DNA of 51,987 nucleotides. Origin: Streptomyces sp. MMG1533 (GTDB lineage: Bacteria > Actinomycetota > Actinomycetes > Streptomycetales > Streptomycetaceae). The notes under the pieces were generated by a model. The model had not been told where the DNA came from. It searched no databases and saw only the letters and a list, made by a program, of their open reading frames with translations. Shown in pieces: positions 7,761 through 17,945 of the stretch (positions are counted from its first letter, which is position 1; each line of letters begins with the position of its first letter). Made by a program: the position numbers and the translations under genes. The DNA is taken from NCBI RefSeq assembly GCF_001279775.1, contig NZ_LGDG01000024.1, positions 1 to 51,987 of the forward strand, written 5' to 3'.

Positions 7761-8414
7761 TCAGAGCTTTTCGGGCTTGCGGGCCAGCAGGCAGGCGTGC
7801 GGTCTGTTCACCCGTCCGCCAGGCTCCTGCTCCAGCCTCGCGGTGACGACGAGTCCGGCCCGCTCCAGCAGGCCGATCATGCGGTTCAGGGGCAGGAGAT
7901 ACGACTCGTAGGACACGGGATGGCCATAGCCCCGGGTCGGTTGCAGCCGTTCATCGCCGACATAGTCTCCCCAGAGCAGGTAGCCGCCGGGCGCGAGGGT
8001 GCGGTGGAACTCGCCGAACACCGTCGGCAGCCACTGCGGGGGCGTGTGGTGGGTGGAGTACCAGGCCAGGATGCCGCCGAGCTCGTCGTCCCTCATCTCC
8101 AGCGCGGTCATCGAGCCCGCGGTGAACCGCAGGTTCGGATAGGCGTGCCGGGCCAGCCCGATCATCTTCGGTGACAGATCGACGCCGGAGGCGGACACTC
8201 CCAGCCCGGCCAGGTGCGCCGTCACGCGGCCGGGGCCGCATCCCAGGTCCGCGACCGGCCCCAGACCGGCCGTGCGCACGAGTTCGGCGAACCCCGCCAG
8301 CATCGCGCGTGACAGCGGGTCCATCGCGGCTGGAGGCGGGACGCGTTCGACGTAATCGGCGGCGACCGTGTCGTACGACTCGCGGACGGCGGTCAGAAAG
8401 GAGGGCTCAGCCAT
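7761..8414 (-). CDS. Class I SAM-dependent methyltransferase
   Basis: 217 aa. Motif I VADLGCGPGRVT (residues 54-65) binds SAM. The acidic end of strand beta 2 is SGVDLSPKM, motif II is around GGILAWYS, and motif III is LAPGGYLLWGDYVG. The THHTPPQW segment replaces the more usual active-site loop of ubiquinone/menaquinone methyltransferases. The family includes many small-molecule methyltransferases; the substrate is unknown. The gene is followed by a transposase remnant and preceded by the WYL regulator on the same strand with a 24-bp gap, so the two may share a transcript. Confidence 0.85.
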   Translation of the reverse strand: MAEPSFLTAVRESYDTVAADYVERVPPPAAMDPLSRAMLAGFAELVRTAGLGPVADLGCGPGRVTAHLAGLGVSASGVDLSPKMIGLARHAYPNLRFTAGSMTALEMRDDELGGILAWYSTHHTPPQWLPTVFGEFHRTLAPGGYLLWGDYVGDERLQPTRGYGHPVSYESYLLPLNRMIGLLERAGLVVTARLEQEPGGRVNRPHACLLARKPEKL

Positions 8415-8438
8415 GCGGGCGACCCTAGATGTTGCGGG

Positions 8439-9404
8439 TCAGGACGTTGGTGACGGCGCATAGTGGTGGGCAAGATTGGTGGCGAGGTCGCGGAGGTGAA
8501 CCCTGGCTTCGGTGGGGCCGTGCACAGTGATGGCGCTCCCGAACGGCAGTAGTGCTCGCACGTCCTCCAGATGCAGGAAGCGGATCGTTACCTTACGGCC
8601 AGTGGCGGACTCTTCATGGTCGTCCGGGACGAGTCGTAGGCCAAAGATCCGTTGCGCTCGCTCGATCTGGGTCTGGTCGATGGTGGCGCTGACCTCTATC
8701 GCGTGGTTGTGCTCCCACTGATCAATGAGCGTTGCAGCGACGGTGGCCAGGGTCTGGCTCTCGCGGACCCGTCGTGGCTGGTCGACTTCTTTCCACGTCG
8801 TGATCCGTTCGAGTCGGTACATCCGTGGCACTCGGGCACAGTCGGCGACGAGGTACCAGATGCCGGCCTTGGCGAACAGCCCGTAGGGATCCACGACCAG
8901 GTCGCGTGGGCATGACTCGCGTGGGCTGTCGTACTCGATCCGTAGCCGGCGGCCTCGCCGCACTGTGCCGATCAGCGAAGCCGGAGTCGTGCCGGAAGCT
9001 CGTGCCTGACGCCAGGGACGGCTGTCCACGTGCACTACGTCGGTGAGCGGCAGGAGCTCATGAACTCGACGTGGCTGTGTAGCGACGATCTTGGAGAGCG
9101 CGCGCCGGCTTTCGACCGATGCGTTGAGCTCCGCACGTTGTTTCTCATCCAGACCAGTGAGCGACAGATGATCACGCTCGCCCGGTGTGAGTCGCGTGAG
9201 GTCGAGCCCGGACCCGGGCAGCATGGTCACGCCTCCGAGGCGGCCCCGGTGTGCGGTCACCGGCAGACCGGCGTCGCGGAGCCAGTTCAGGTCTCGGGTG
9301 ATGGTTCGAAGGGACACTCCGAGCGCTGAGGCAAGTTCCTGTGTGGTCACGGCATCCCTCGATTCGAGGAGCAGCATCAGGGTGAAGAAGCGATCTGGGG
9401 TCAC
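8439..9404 (-). CDS. WYL-domain transcriptional regulator (YafY/DeoR-like)
   Basis: 321 aa from a GTG start. The N-terminal winged helix HTH_11 (FFTLMLLLESRDAVTTQELA, then LGVSLRTITRDLNWLRDAG) is followed by a WYL domain (residues about 135-215; LRIEYDSPRESCPRDLVVDP, then GIWYLVADCARVPRMYRLER with the signature in variant form) and a WCX C-terminal extension (about 235-315). WYL domains sense ligands, including nucleotides. The gene is divergent from the VOC gene 92 bp away, and in actinobacteria such YafY regulators very often control an adjacent glyoxalase-like gene. That makes the VOC gene the first candidate target. Confidence 0.88.
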   Translation of the reverse strand: MTPDRFFTLMLLLESRDAVTTQELASALGVSLRTITRDLNWLRDAGLPVTAHRGRLGGVTMLPGSGLDLTRLTPGERDHLSLTGLDEKQRAELNASVESRRALSKIVATQPRRVHELLPLTDVVHVDSRPWRQARASGTTPASLIGTVRRGRRLRIEYDSPRESCPRDLVVDPYGLFAKAGIWYLVADCARVPRMYRLERITTWKEVDQPRRVRESQTLATVAATLIDQWEHNHAIEVSATIDQTQIERAQRIFGLRLVPDDHEESATGRKVTIRFLHLEDVRALLPFGSAITVHGPTEARVHLRDLATNLAHHYAPSPTS

Positions 9405-9496
9405 ACACCAATTTTTTCAGGAATTGCGACACGATGCGGCGCATATCCCGGCCAGGCTGGTGGATGCGTACCTACGACCTGTGAGAAGGAACAACC

Positions 9497-9862
9497 ATGA
9501 CCAAATCCGTCGTGTCCATCGTCTACGTGAACGACGCTCCCGCCGCAGCTCGTTTCTACGGCGATCTCCTCGGCATGAGCCCCTCGTTCGAGACTTCGGG
9601 ATACATCACCTTCGACCTCGGGCCAGGCGCTGACCTCGGTCTGTGGTCTGGCCAGTTCGAGGATCTGTCACCGGACGTCCCGCGCACCAGTGAGGTTTGC
9701 CTGGCCATCGACGGTGGACCCGACGAGCTCAACGCGACCTTTGAGCAGTGGAATTCCAAGGGTGTCACGATCCTGTGCGAGCCTCATGATGCGGGGTTCG
9801 GGCTGACCTTCCTCGCAGCCGATCCTGACGGGAACCGTATCCGCGTCGCACCGCAGGACTGA
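9497..9862 (+). CDS. VOC-family protein (glyoxalase/bleomycin-resistance-like)
   Basis: 121 aa, one complete VOC module of two beta-alpha-beta-beta-beta units. It begins KSVVSIVYVNDAPAAARFYG and ends DPDGNRIRVAPQD, with the metal-ligand-type positions of the C-terminal half in FLAADPDGNRI. The start is supported by GAGAAGGAACAACC just upstream. Members are glyoxalases, dioxygenases or drug-binding proteins; the lack of a His in the first strand (IVYV) argues for binding rather than glyoxalase I activity. It is divergent from and probably regulated by the WYL repressor. An IS481 element has landed about 70 bp behind its stop. Confidence 0.85.
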   Translation: MTKSVVSIVYVNDAPAAARFYGDLLGMSPSFETSGYITFDLGPGADLGLWSGQFEDLSPDVPRTSEVCLAIDGGPDELNATFEQWNSKGVTILCEPHDAGFGLTFLAADPDGNRIRVAPQD

Positions 9863-9933
9863 AAGGCCGCAATGCGCCAGGCGCGCACGATAGGTGTCGC
9901 GCCTGCCGTCGTCTGACTTCGAGAGGACGACGA

Positions 9934-10940
9934 GTGCCCCACGCGAATGCGTCCCTGAGCGTCGAGGGCCGTAGGCGGCTCGTGAAGCGGTGCCAGACAC
10001 GTCCCATCGCCCACGTCGCCGCTGAGATGGGCATCCTCTCGCGCATGCGCCGGCAAGTGGGTAAATCGCTGGCGGCTACACGGTGATGCGGGATTGCAAG
10101 ACCGGCCGTCGAGTCCGCACCGGAGTCCGAACGCGACTCCAGCATGGGTCAATCGAGCAGATCGAGTCCTGGCGCCGCGAGCACAAGTGGTCCGCGCAAC
10201 GGATCACCGACGAACTTGTGAGTATCGGTTTTGTGATCAACCGGCGGACTGTCAGCCGACACCTGACCCGGCTCGGCCTCGGCGAACGCCGCTTCATCGA
10301 CCCAGGCGGTGAGAACAACCGGAAGCCGGGGAAGACCATCGCCCGCCGGCCCGGGCACATGGTGCACTTGGATGTGAAGAAGGTCGGCCGGATCCCTGAT
10401 GGCGGCGGGTGGCGGATCCACGGCCGGGACAGCGATCAGGCCAAGGTCGCTCGTCGGGCGAAGTCGGCCGGGGCGAAGCGTGGCTACGTCTACCTGCACT
10501 CCGTCGTCGATGGTTTCTCACGGCTCGCCTACACAGAACCGCTGGGCGATGAGAAGGGCGCGACGGCTGCTGCTTTCCTCGCCCGGGCGAAGGTCTGGTT
10601 CGCCGCCCACGGCATCAACCACATCCACCGGGTCGTCACCGACAATGGCGCTTGCTACCGCTCCGGCGACTTCGCCCGCATCGTCGGGCAAGGCACCCGG
10701 CATCAGAGAACCAAACCATACACACCTCGGCACAACGGGAAGGTGGAGCGCTACCAGCGCATCATGGCCGAGGAAGTCCTCTACGCCTGCGAGTTCACCA
10801 GCGAGGACGCCCGGTCGGCCGCGATCACAGTGTGGAACATCCACTACAAGTACCACCGGCCGCATAGTGCTGCCGCCGGAAAGCCGCCAGCAGCCCGCCT
10901 CCGCGAGAGCGTCACCAACGTCGAGCCCTCATACACCTAG
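9934..10940 (+). pseudogene. IS481-family transposase, two frameshifts near the 5' end
   Basis: Three frames together make one transposase. GTG 9934 reads PHANASLSVEGRRRLVKRC, then VAHVAAEMGI with a P in place of the first V. The next frame reads KWVNRWRLHGDAGLQDRPSS and PHRSPNATPAWV. From about 10149 the third frame gives IEQIESWRREHKWSAQRI through to the end. The rve/DDE catalytic core is intact: HLDVKKVGRIPDG (first Asp), VVTDNGACYRS (second Asp), KPYTPRHNGKVERYQRIM (catalytic Glu). The N-terminal HTH is what the frameshifts hit, so the element is probably inactive unless helped in trans. I could not define terminal inverted repeats with confidence. Confidence 0.8.
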
Positions 10941-11318
10941 ACCCGAGAACTGACAGGCCGTGTCACGACCTTGAGTTGACCTGCGCGACATCCACCGCCG
11001 TAGACACTCGGCCATCACACCACTCCGGTGATCGTTTCCGGTCAGAGCAACTAGCTAGCAGGTGACCGTCACCCGATGGGTGGCCACTCTGAAAGAGCTC
11101 ATCAATTGCGCCGCGCCTGCGCGTCGGGTAAGCCATGGGCCGCACACAGTGCCCGGCTCGATTACCGAACGACCCCCGCATCATGCAAAGAGCTCCGTGG
11201 CGTCGCTCACTGAGCGACGCCACGGAGCTCCTTCACGAAACCATTGCTCCGGAGAGCACCAACTGGAGCGAGCAGGCCTGGAATCTCAGTTGCTGAAGAG
11301 CCGCCGCCCCCCGGTGCC
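10941..11318. other. Interval between IS481 and the two-helix protein
   Basis: It contains the right flank of the IS481 copy and a perfect 41-bp hairpin (11190-11230). No supported gene on either strand. Confidence 0.55.
11190..11230. terminator. Perfect 20-bp-arm palindrome, probable terminator of the two-helix gene
   Basis: GAGCTCCGTGGCGTCGCTCA and its exact complement are separated by a single C. It lies about 90 bp past the stop of the opposite-strand two-helix gene. Such long stems are typical of intrinsic terminators in Streptomyces, but the near-absence of a loop would also favour a DNA cruciform. Confidence 0.65.
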
Positions 11319-11519
11319 TTAGGACACCAGTTGAGCGATGACCGCAGTGATGGTGGCCGCAAGGGTCACCACGGCAGCGAAGACCGCGGCTGCCCGCATG
11401 ATGGCCGAAGGATAGGTCGCGCCGTCCAGGCGGGCCAGTTTGGCTGCGCCGGCGGCAACAAGCAGCGCGGTCAGGATCACGAGCGCTGCAACCTGGACAA
11501 CGTAGGCGAGTTGATGCAC
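11319..11519 (-). CDS. 66-aa two-helix small membrane protein
   Basis: The start is GTG 11519, six bases after AGGAG, giving VHQLAYVVQVAALVILTALL, then VAAGAAKLARLDGATYPSAI, then MRAAAVFAAVVTLAATITAV and IAQLVS. Two hydrophobic helices (about residues 4-24 and 44-64) are joined by a short polar loop with Lys, Arg and Asp (KLARLDGATYP). There is no signal peptidase site. It is divergent, 79 bp from the HTH/P-loop/TPR gene. A two-helix membrane peptide next to a STAND-like sensor is the size and shape of a pore-forming effector or a holin-like toxin, but that is inference. It could also be a simple membrane anchor. Confidence 0.65.
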   Translation of the reverse strand: MHQLAYVVQVAALVILTALLVAAGAAKLARLDGATYPSAIMRAAAVFAAVVTLAATITAVIAQLVS

Positions 11520-11598
11520 GAAGAACTCCTGGACTCGGGTCGGAAACTGTGCCGCCGAGATTTGTCGAGATGACGTTCGCCAGGCTGCGGACCGAACG
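11520..11598. promoter_or_regulatory. 79-bp divergent promoter region with a direct repeat
   Basis: Both genes must start transcription in this interval. It contains CGAGATTTGTCGAGAT (CGAGAT twice, 10 bp apart, about one helical turn). That is a plausible site for the HTH domain of the right-hand gene product, which could control both genes. Confidence 0.4.
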
Positions 11599-14088
11599 AT
11601 GATGAACACTGGCGAACATGCCGCGGTCCTGGAGGCGGAAGTGGACGAAGTCGAACTCGCAGACCTGCGAGCCCGTCTGAGGGACGCCGTGGCCACGTCC
11701 GGGCTGACCCAGACTCAAATCGCGGCCAGGACCAAACTGGGCCGCACCACCATCTACGCCGCCCTGAAAGACGGTCAGCCGGCCCCCTCCCCCACCACCG
11801 TCGCTGCCTTGGCTCGCGCGGTTGATCTCCCGCCTGCGGAGTTCCTGGATCAGCTGCGGCGGGCTCAGGAAGATGCCGTTTCCGAGACGCACTCCGATGA
11901 TGATCAGGCCCAAGGAAAGCCGATTTCCTCTTGGGACCCCCACGACCTGGAGGTGCACCCCGCGGATACGGCGGCTGACGCCAACAGGCGGCGTCTCGGC
12001 CTCTCAGGCCGGCGGACCCTCCCCCACTACGTGAGACGCGACCACGACCGTCTCCTCGCTGAAGCCGTGGTCGAGGCCGCGAAAGGGAACAGCAACCTGC
12101 TGGTACTGGTCGGCAGTTCATCAACCGGCAAGACACGAGCCTGCTGGGAGGCCATCCAGCCCCTGGCCCCCAAAGGCTGGCGGCTCTGGCACCCATTCGA
12201 CCCGACCCGTACTCACGCCGCGCTGGAAGACCTGCGCAACGTCCAGCCTCGGACGGTGGTGTGGCTGAACGAATCCCAGCACTATCTCGGTGATCCGCAG
12301 CATGGCGAGTACATCGCTGCGGCCCTGCATGACCTGCTCACCCAGCCGGATCGCGGGCCGATCTTGGTGCTGGGTACCTTGTGGCCTGAGTACGCGCACC
12401 GGTACACCTCTCTGCCGCGACCTGACAGCCCAGACCGGCACAGCCGCACGCGCGAACTACTCGCCGGCCGCACCGTCGCTGTCCCCGACACGTTCGACAT
12501 GCACGCTCTGCGCACGGCGGCCGCCTTCGCAAGAGGCGGTGACCAGCTACTGGCCAGCGCTCTCACCCGAGCCGAAGAACATGGTCGTCTGGCTCAGGAA
12601 CTGGCCGGCGCCCCACAATTGCTCAACCGCTATCAGACCGGCAGTCCAGCCGCGCGCGCCGTCATCGAGGCAGCCATGGACGCCCGCCGCCTGGGAGCCG
12701 GTATAAACCTCCCACAGGCCTTCCTCACAGACGCTGCCCTCGACTACCTCAGTGACCACGACTACGACGAACTGGCCGAGGACTGGGCAGAACAGGTCTA
12801 CGCCGAGCTCGCCAGCCCCGTCCACGGCAAACAAGCCCCGCTGCGCCGCGTGAAATTGCGCCCCCGACACCGGGCGCCTGGAATGACCGCTGTGGGCCAC
12901 GAGCGGGATCAGAGACCGGGACCGATGTTCCGGCTGGCCGACTACCTCGAACAGCACGGTCGTGGCATCCGTTCACTCAAGTGCCCTCCTGCCTCGTTCT
13001 GGCATGCAGCACACGACCACATCACCAGCCCCGACGACCTGCTCAACCTGTCCACGGCAGCTGAACACCGGCACCGTCTGCAGTGGGCACAGTGCCTCTG
13101 CCTCAGAGCAGCCGAAGCAGGAAACGCGGAAGCGATGCTGAAGCTGGCCCTGATGTACGAGAGGAAGGGGGACGAGGAAGGCGCCCAAACTGCCTGCCTG
13201 CAGGCCGCCGAAGCCGGCGCCGCCCGAGCCTGGGCTGTCCTGGGACGCATGCGTGAAGAGACCGGCGACGTCGAGGGCGCCGAGTACGCCCGTGAGCAGG
13301 GTGCACGAGCCGGCGACCCTGCGAGCGGGGTCGCCCTGGGCTGGATGCGGTACAACTCTGGCGATCTTGAAGGTGCCGAGGAGGCCTTCCTGCGCGCCAA
13401 CAATGACGTCGCAGCGCGTGCGCTGGCACTGATTCGGAGCCTGGAAGGGGGCGGTCAGGAAAGCGCCGACGCCACCTACAGGGAAATGGCTCAGGCCGGC
13501 AATGCCGAAGCGATCTGGCACGTGGCCTTGCAGCGCATCCGAGCCAAGGACCTGCAAGGAGCAGAGGCCGCCTACAGGCAGGCTGCGGAGGCAGGTGACG
13601 TCGGCGCTCAACAGCAACTGGCTCGGCTACGAATGACTGCTGGGGATCGGGACGGAGCTGAAGCGGTTTACAAGAATGCCGCCGAAGCGGGCGACGCCTT
13701 CGCGTTGAACCACCTGGCCTCGTTGCGGGAGGAAGCCAGAGACCTGGAGGGTGCAGAAGCTGCCTACAGGCAGGCCGTTGACGCAGGCGTCACCGAAGCC
13801 CGGCGTCACCTGGCAAGGCTGCGCGTCGCGGTCGGGGACCGAGCAGGTGCCGAGGCCTTGCTCATGCCGTTGGTAGAAGCGGGTGACGTTCAAGCCCTCC
13901 TCAGGCTCATTCGTATTCGAGAGGACGCCGGAGAGGTCGAGGACCTGGCTGCCGCGTATAAGCAAGTGGTCGACGGTGGTGGCATTCCCGCTCTCTTCTT
14001 CTCCTTCAGAACGGCCGGGTTCAGCCCTGATGAGCAGTGGCCGCATGGGCTCGATCCGGACGGCACACCCTCACCTCCGTGGCAGTAG
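11599..14088 (+). CDS. HTH / P-loop STAND-like ATPase / TPR-Sel1 repeat protein
   Basis: 829 aa. Residues about 20-85 form an XRE-type HTH (TSGLTQTQIAARTKLGRTTI, then SPTTVAALARAVDLPPAEF). After a linker comes a distinctive P-loop module: LPHYVRRDHDRLLAEAVVEA, Walker A GSSSTGKT (172-179), then WEAIQPLAPKGWRLWHPFDP and a Walker-B-like TVVWLNESQ (219-227), in which an Asn-Glu pair replaces the usual Asp-Glu. Then LVLGTLWPEYAHRYTSLPRP, a sensor-like strand. From about residue 475 there are at least nine roughly 35-residue TPR/Sel1-like repeats (AAEAGNAEAMLKLALMYERK, AAEAGDVGAQQQLARLRMTA and others). It ends HGLDPDGTPSPPWQ. The family is common in Streptomyces as I recall it, but no function has been assigned. 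Either of two adjacent ATGs may start it. Confidence 0.8.
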   Translation: MMNTGEHAAVLEAEVDEVELADLRARLRDAVATSGLTQTQIAARTKLGRTTIYAALKDGQPAPSPTTVAALARAVDLPPAEFLDQLRRAQEDAVSETHSDDDQAQGKPISSWDPHDLEVHPADTAADANRRRLGLSGRRTLPHYVRRDHDRLLAEAVVEAAKGNSNLLVLVGSSSTGKTRACWEAIQPLAPKGWRLWHPFDPTRTHAALEDLRNVQPRTVVWLNESQHYLGDPQHGEYIAAALHDLLTQPDRGPILVLGTLWPEYAHRYTSLPRPDSPDRHSRTRELLAGRTVAVPDTFDMHALRTAAAFARGGDQLLASALTRAEEHGRLAQELAGAPQLLNRYQTGSPAARAVIEAAMDARRLGAGINLPQAFLTDAALDYLSDHDYDELAEDWAEQVYAELASPVHGKQAPLRRVKLRPRHRAPGMTAVGHERDQRPGPMFRLADYLEQHGRGIRSLKCPPASFWHAAHDHITSPDDLLNLSTAAEHRHRLQWAQCLCLRAAEAGNAEAMLKLALMYERKGDEEGAQTACLQAAEAGAARAWAVLGRMREETGDVEGAEYAREQGARAGDPASGVALGWMRYNSGDLEGAEEAFLRANNDVAARALALIRSLEGGGQESADATYREMAQAGNAEAIWHVALQRIRAKDLQGAEAAYRQAAEAGDVGAQQQLARLRMTAGDRDGAEAVYKNAAEAGDAFALNHLASLREEARDLEGAEAAYRQAVDAGVTEARRHLARLRVAVGDRAGAEALLMPLVEAGDVQALLRLIRIREDAGEVEDLAAAYKQVVDGGGIPALFFSFRTAGFSPDEQWPHGLDPDGTPSPPWQ

Positions 14089-14200
14089 GACAGCGCCCCT
14101 GACCGGACATCGTCGAATCGGACATCGTCGTGGCGCCCCGAAAGAGCGTTGGCCGTACGGATTGATCCGGACGGCACCCCCACACCACCCTGGTGGCAGC
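14041..14200 (+). repeat. Duplicated 3' tail of the HTH/P-loop/TPR gene
   Basis: The end of the gene (14041-14085, coding HGLDPDGTPSPPWQ) recurs at about 14153-14199 as RIDPDGTPTPPWWQ. The copies are diverged at third positions, so this is the tail of a lost paralogue rather than a recent slip. Between them CGGACATCGTCG occurs twice (14104 and 14119). Confidence 0.6.
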
Positions 14201-14279
14201 GCACGCGGCGAGCAGGCGAGCTTGTCCTCGGCGAGCTGCAGCCGGACCTTGATGGAACCTCAGCATTGGCTCGCCCAGG

Positions 14280-14470
14280 AGCAGTGAGCTGCTCGCGGAC
14301 GAGGGCTCGGATGAGGCGGTGCAGCGGGAGCGTGCCGTCCTGCACCCGGGCCAGACCTTGAGCGGCCAAGGCCGCCCTCGCCGGTCACCTTGCCGATGTC
14401 CTCCCGAAGCAGGTTGAGGTACTGGGCGGGTGCAAGGCCGTCGGCGAGCAGGGCTGAAGCCTGTCCGCGG
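14280..14470 (-). pseudogene. NB-ARC/TPR (STAND) gene remnant
   Basis: One frame gives QASALLADGLAPAQYLNLLR then EDIGKVTG; another gives AAQGLARVQDGTLPLHRLIR then ALVREQL. Both match, in order, the helical part of bacterial NB-ARC proteins in which an Ala-rich helix and a YL-x-LL motif are followed by a winged-helix segment ending VHRLVQAVVRE-like. The intervening winged helix and all flanking parts are gone. The match is by pattern recognition only. Confidence 0.4.
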
Positions 14471-16829
<2,359 letters not shown>

Positions 16830-17636
16830 TCACTCCGGGCCGGCAACGAGGACTTCCACGCCGGTGGCCTGCAGTGTGTCGAGCTCTGACGCCGATATGC
16901 CGGCGTCGACGACGACGAGGTCGAACGCGGTGACGGGTGCCAGCTGGTAGAGGCCGCGGCGTTGGAACTTGGTGTGGTCGACCAGAAGGATTTTCCGGTC
17001 GCAGGCTTCCATCAGGGCTCGTTTCACTCCCACGGTCTCCTGGGACTGGTGGTAGCAGTGGCCGCGGGTGATGGCGGTCGTCGAGGCGAACAGTGTGTCG
17101 GCACGCAGGCTGTTGACCGCGTCTATGGTCCGGATCCCGAGGAATGCGTCGTAGGCGGGAAAGTACGCGCCGCCCAGCGATATGAGATCGATTCCCGGAC
17201 TGCCGGCGAGAACCTGGATCACGGGTACGAAGTTGGTGATGACCGTCAGCGGGGCGCGCTGCGAGAGCAGTCCGGCGAGCGCCAGGGCCGTGGTGCTGTC
17301 GTCGACGACAAGGGACTGCCCGGGCTTGACGAGGGGCAGTGCGGCACGGGCGAGTGCGCCCTTCTCCGCCGCCATGGCCTGGTTGCGATACCGGATGTCG
17401 CCGTGGAATGCCGTCGACGGTTGTGCGGTTGCCCCGCCGCGGACTTTCCTCAGCCACCCCTTGCCCTGCAGGTAGTCGAGATCGCGACGGATGGTCATCG
17501 GTGTCACGCCCAGCTCGTCGGCGAGTCGCTCGATGCGGACGAAGCCTTCGTCGACGACGCGGCTCTTGATCCGCTCCCGCCTCTCGCGCGGCCCACGCCC
17601 GCCCTCGTCGGTGGCCGGATCCTTGCCTTCCTCCAT
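16830..17636 (-). CDS. DeoR-family transcriptional repressor of the sugar operon
   Basis: 268 aa from the ATG at 17636, which has GAGGGTGG upstream; a longer frame upstream lacks family similarity. The N-terminal DeoR winged helix (RRERIKSRVVDEGFVRIERL, then LGVTPMTIRRDLDYLQGKGW and the RKVRGGA turn) precedes the DeoRC sugar-phosphate sensor domain, with its typical VVDDSTTALALAGLL phosphate-loop region, VITNFVPVIQVLAG, IDLISLGGAYFPAYDAFLGI and KILLVDHTKFQRRGL. DeoR regulators are usually induced by a phosphorylated sugar or polyol. The gene is divergent from the ABC/kinase operon, and a perfect palindrome lies just upstream of its own start. It most likely represses itself and the operon. 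Confidence 0.88.
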   Translation of the reverse strand: MEEGKDPATDEGGRGPRERRERIKSRVVDEGFVRIERLADELGVTPMTIRRDLDYLQGKGWLRKVRGGATAQPSTAFHGDIRYRNQAMAAEKGALARAALPLVKPGQSLVVDDSTTALALAGLLSQRAPLTVITNFVPVIQVLAGSPGIDLISLGGAYFPAYDAFLGIRTIDAVNSLRADTLFASTTAITRGHCYHQSQETVGVKRALMEACDRKILLVDHTKFQRRGLYQLAPVTAFDLVVVDAGISASELDTLQATGVEVLVAGPE

Positions 17637-17945
17637 GGAGACCACCCTCTGTTCTCTTTCTGTTAACAGAACACATACAGGCCGCGTCGGGCTTTCATCC
17701 CACCCATTGCGGGCTTTCCACCTGCTACGAGCGTGTTGCAGCTCGGTTTGTGGCGCGCTCTCCGAAGGAGCATGGCACACCGATGTTCATCCAGGCCAGG
17801 AGAGTGAACAGCCAAGCTGATCAAAGGATCAGGCTCCGGTGTTCAGTTCTCAGGATCCGTTGACACCTACAAACGCCGAGAGTTTCTTGTGCGTTACGTC
17901 GTAGCGCCGACCGGCAACTACACGGTGCGGATCAAGGAGTGGAAC
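17637..17945. promoter_or_regulatory. Divergent control region of the DeoR gene and the transport/kinase operon
   Basis: 309 bp. Near the repressor gene is the palindrome at 17658-17671; near the operon a TTGACA (17860-17865) is a possible -35. A ribosome site AAGGAG at about 17934 precedes the lipoprotein ATG. A looser GTTCAGTTCTC at about 17841 resembles part of the repressor-side sequence. Confidence 0.5.
17658..17671. promoter_or_regulatory. Probable DeoR operator, perfect 14-bp palindrome
   Basis: TTCTGTTAACAGAA, embedded in TGTTCTC...AACACA, which extends the symmetry imperfectly. It is AT-rich against the GC-rich background, and sits 22 bp upstream of the repressor ATG. Confidence 0.6.

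Noticed and set aside
9880..10975. Terminal inverted repeats of the IS481 copy
   Set aside because: The flanks GGTGTCGCGCCTG and the complement of CAGGCCGTGTCACG show only weak similarity; the ends could not be fixed.
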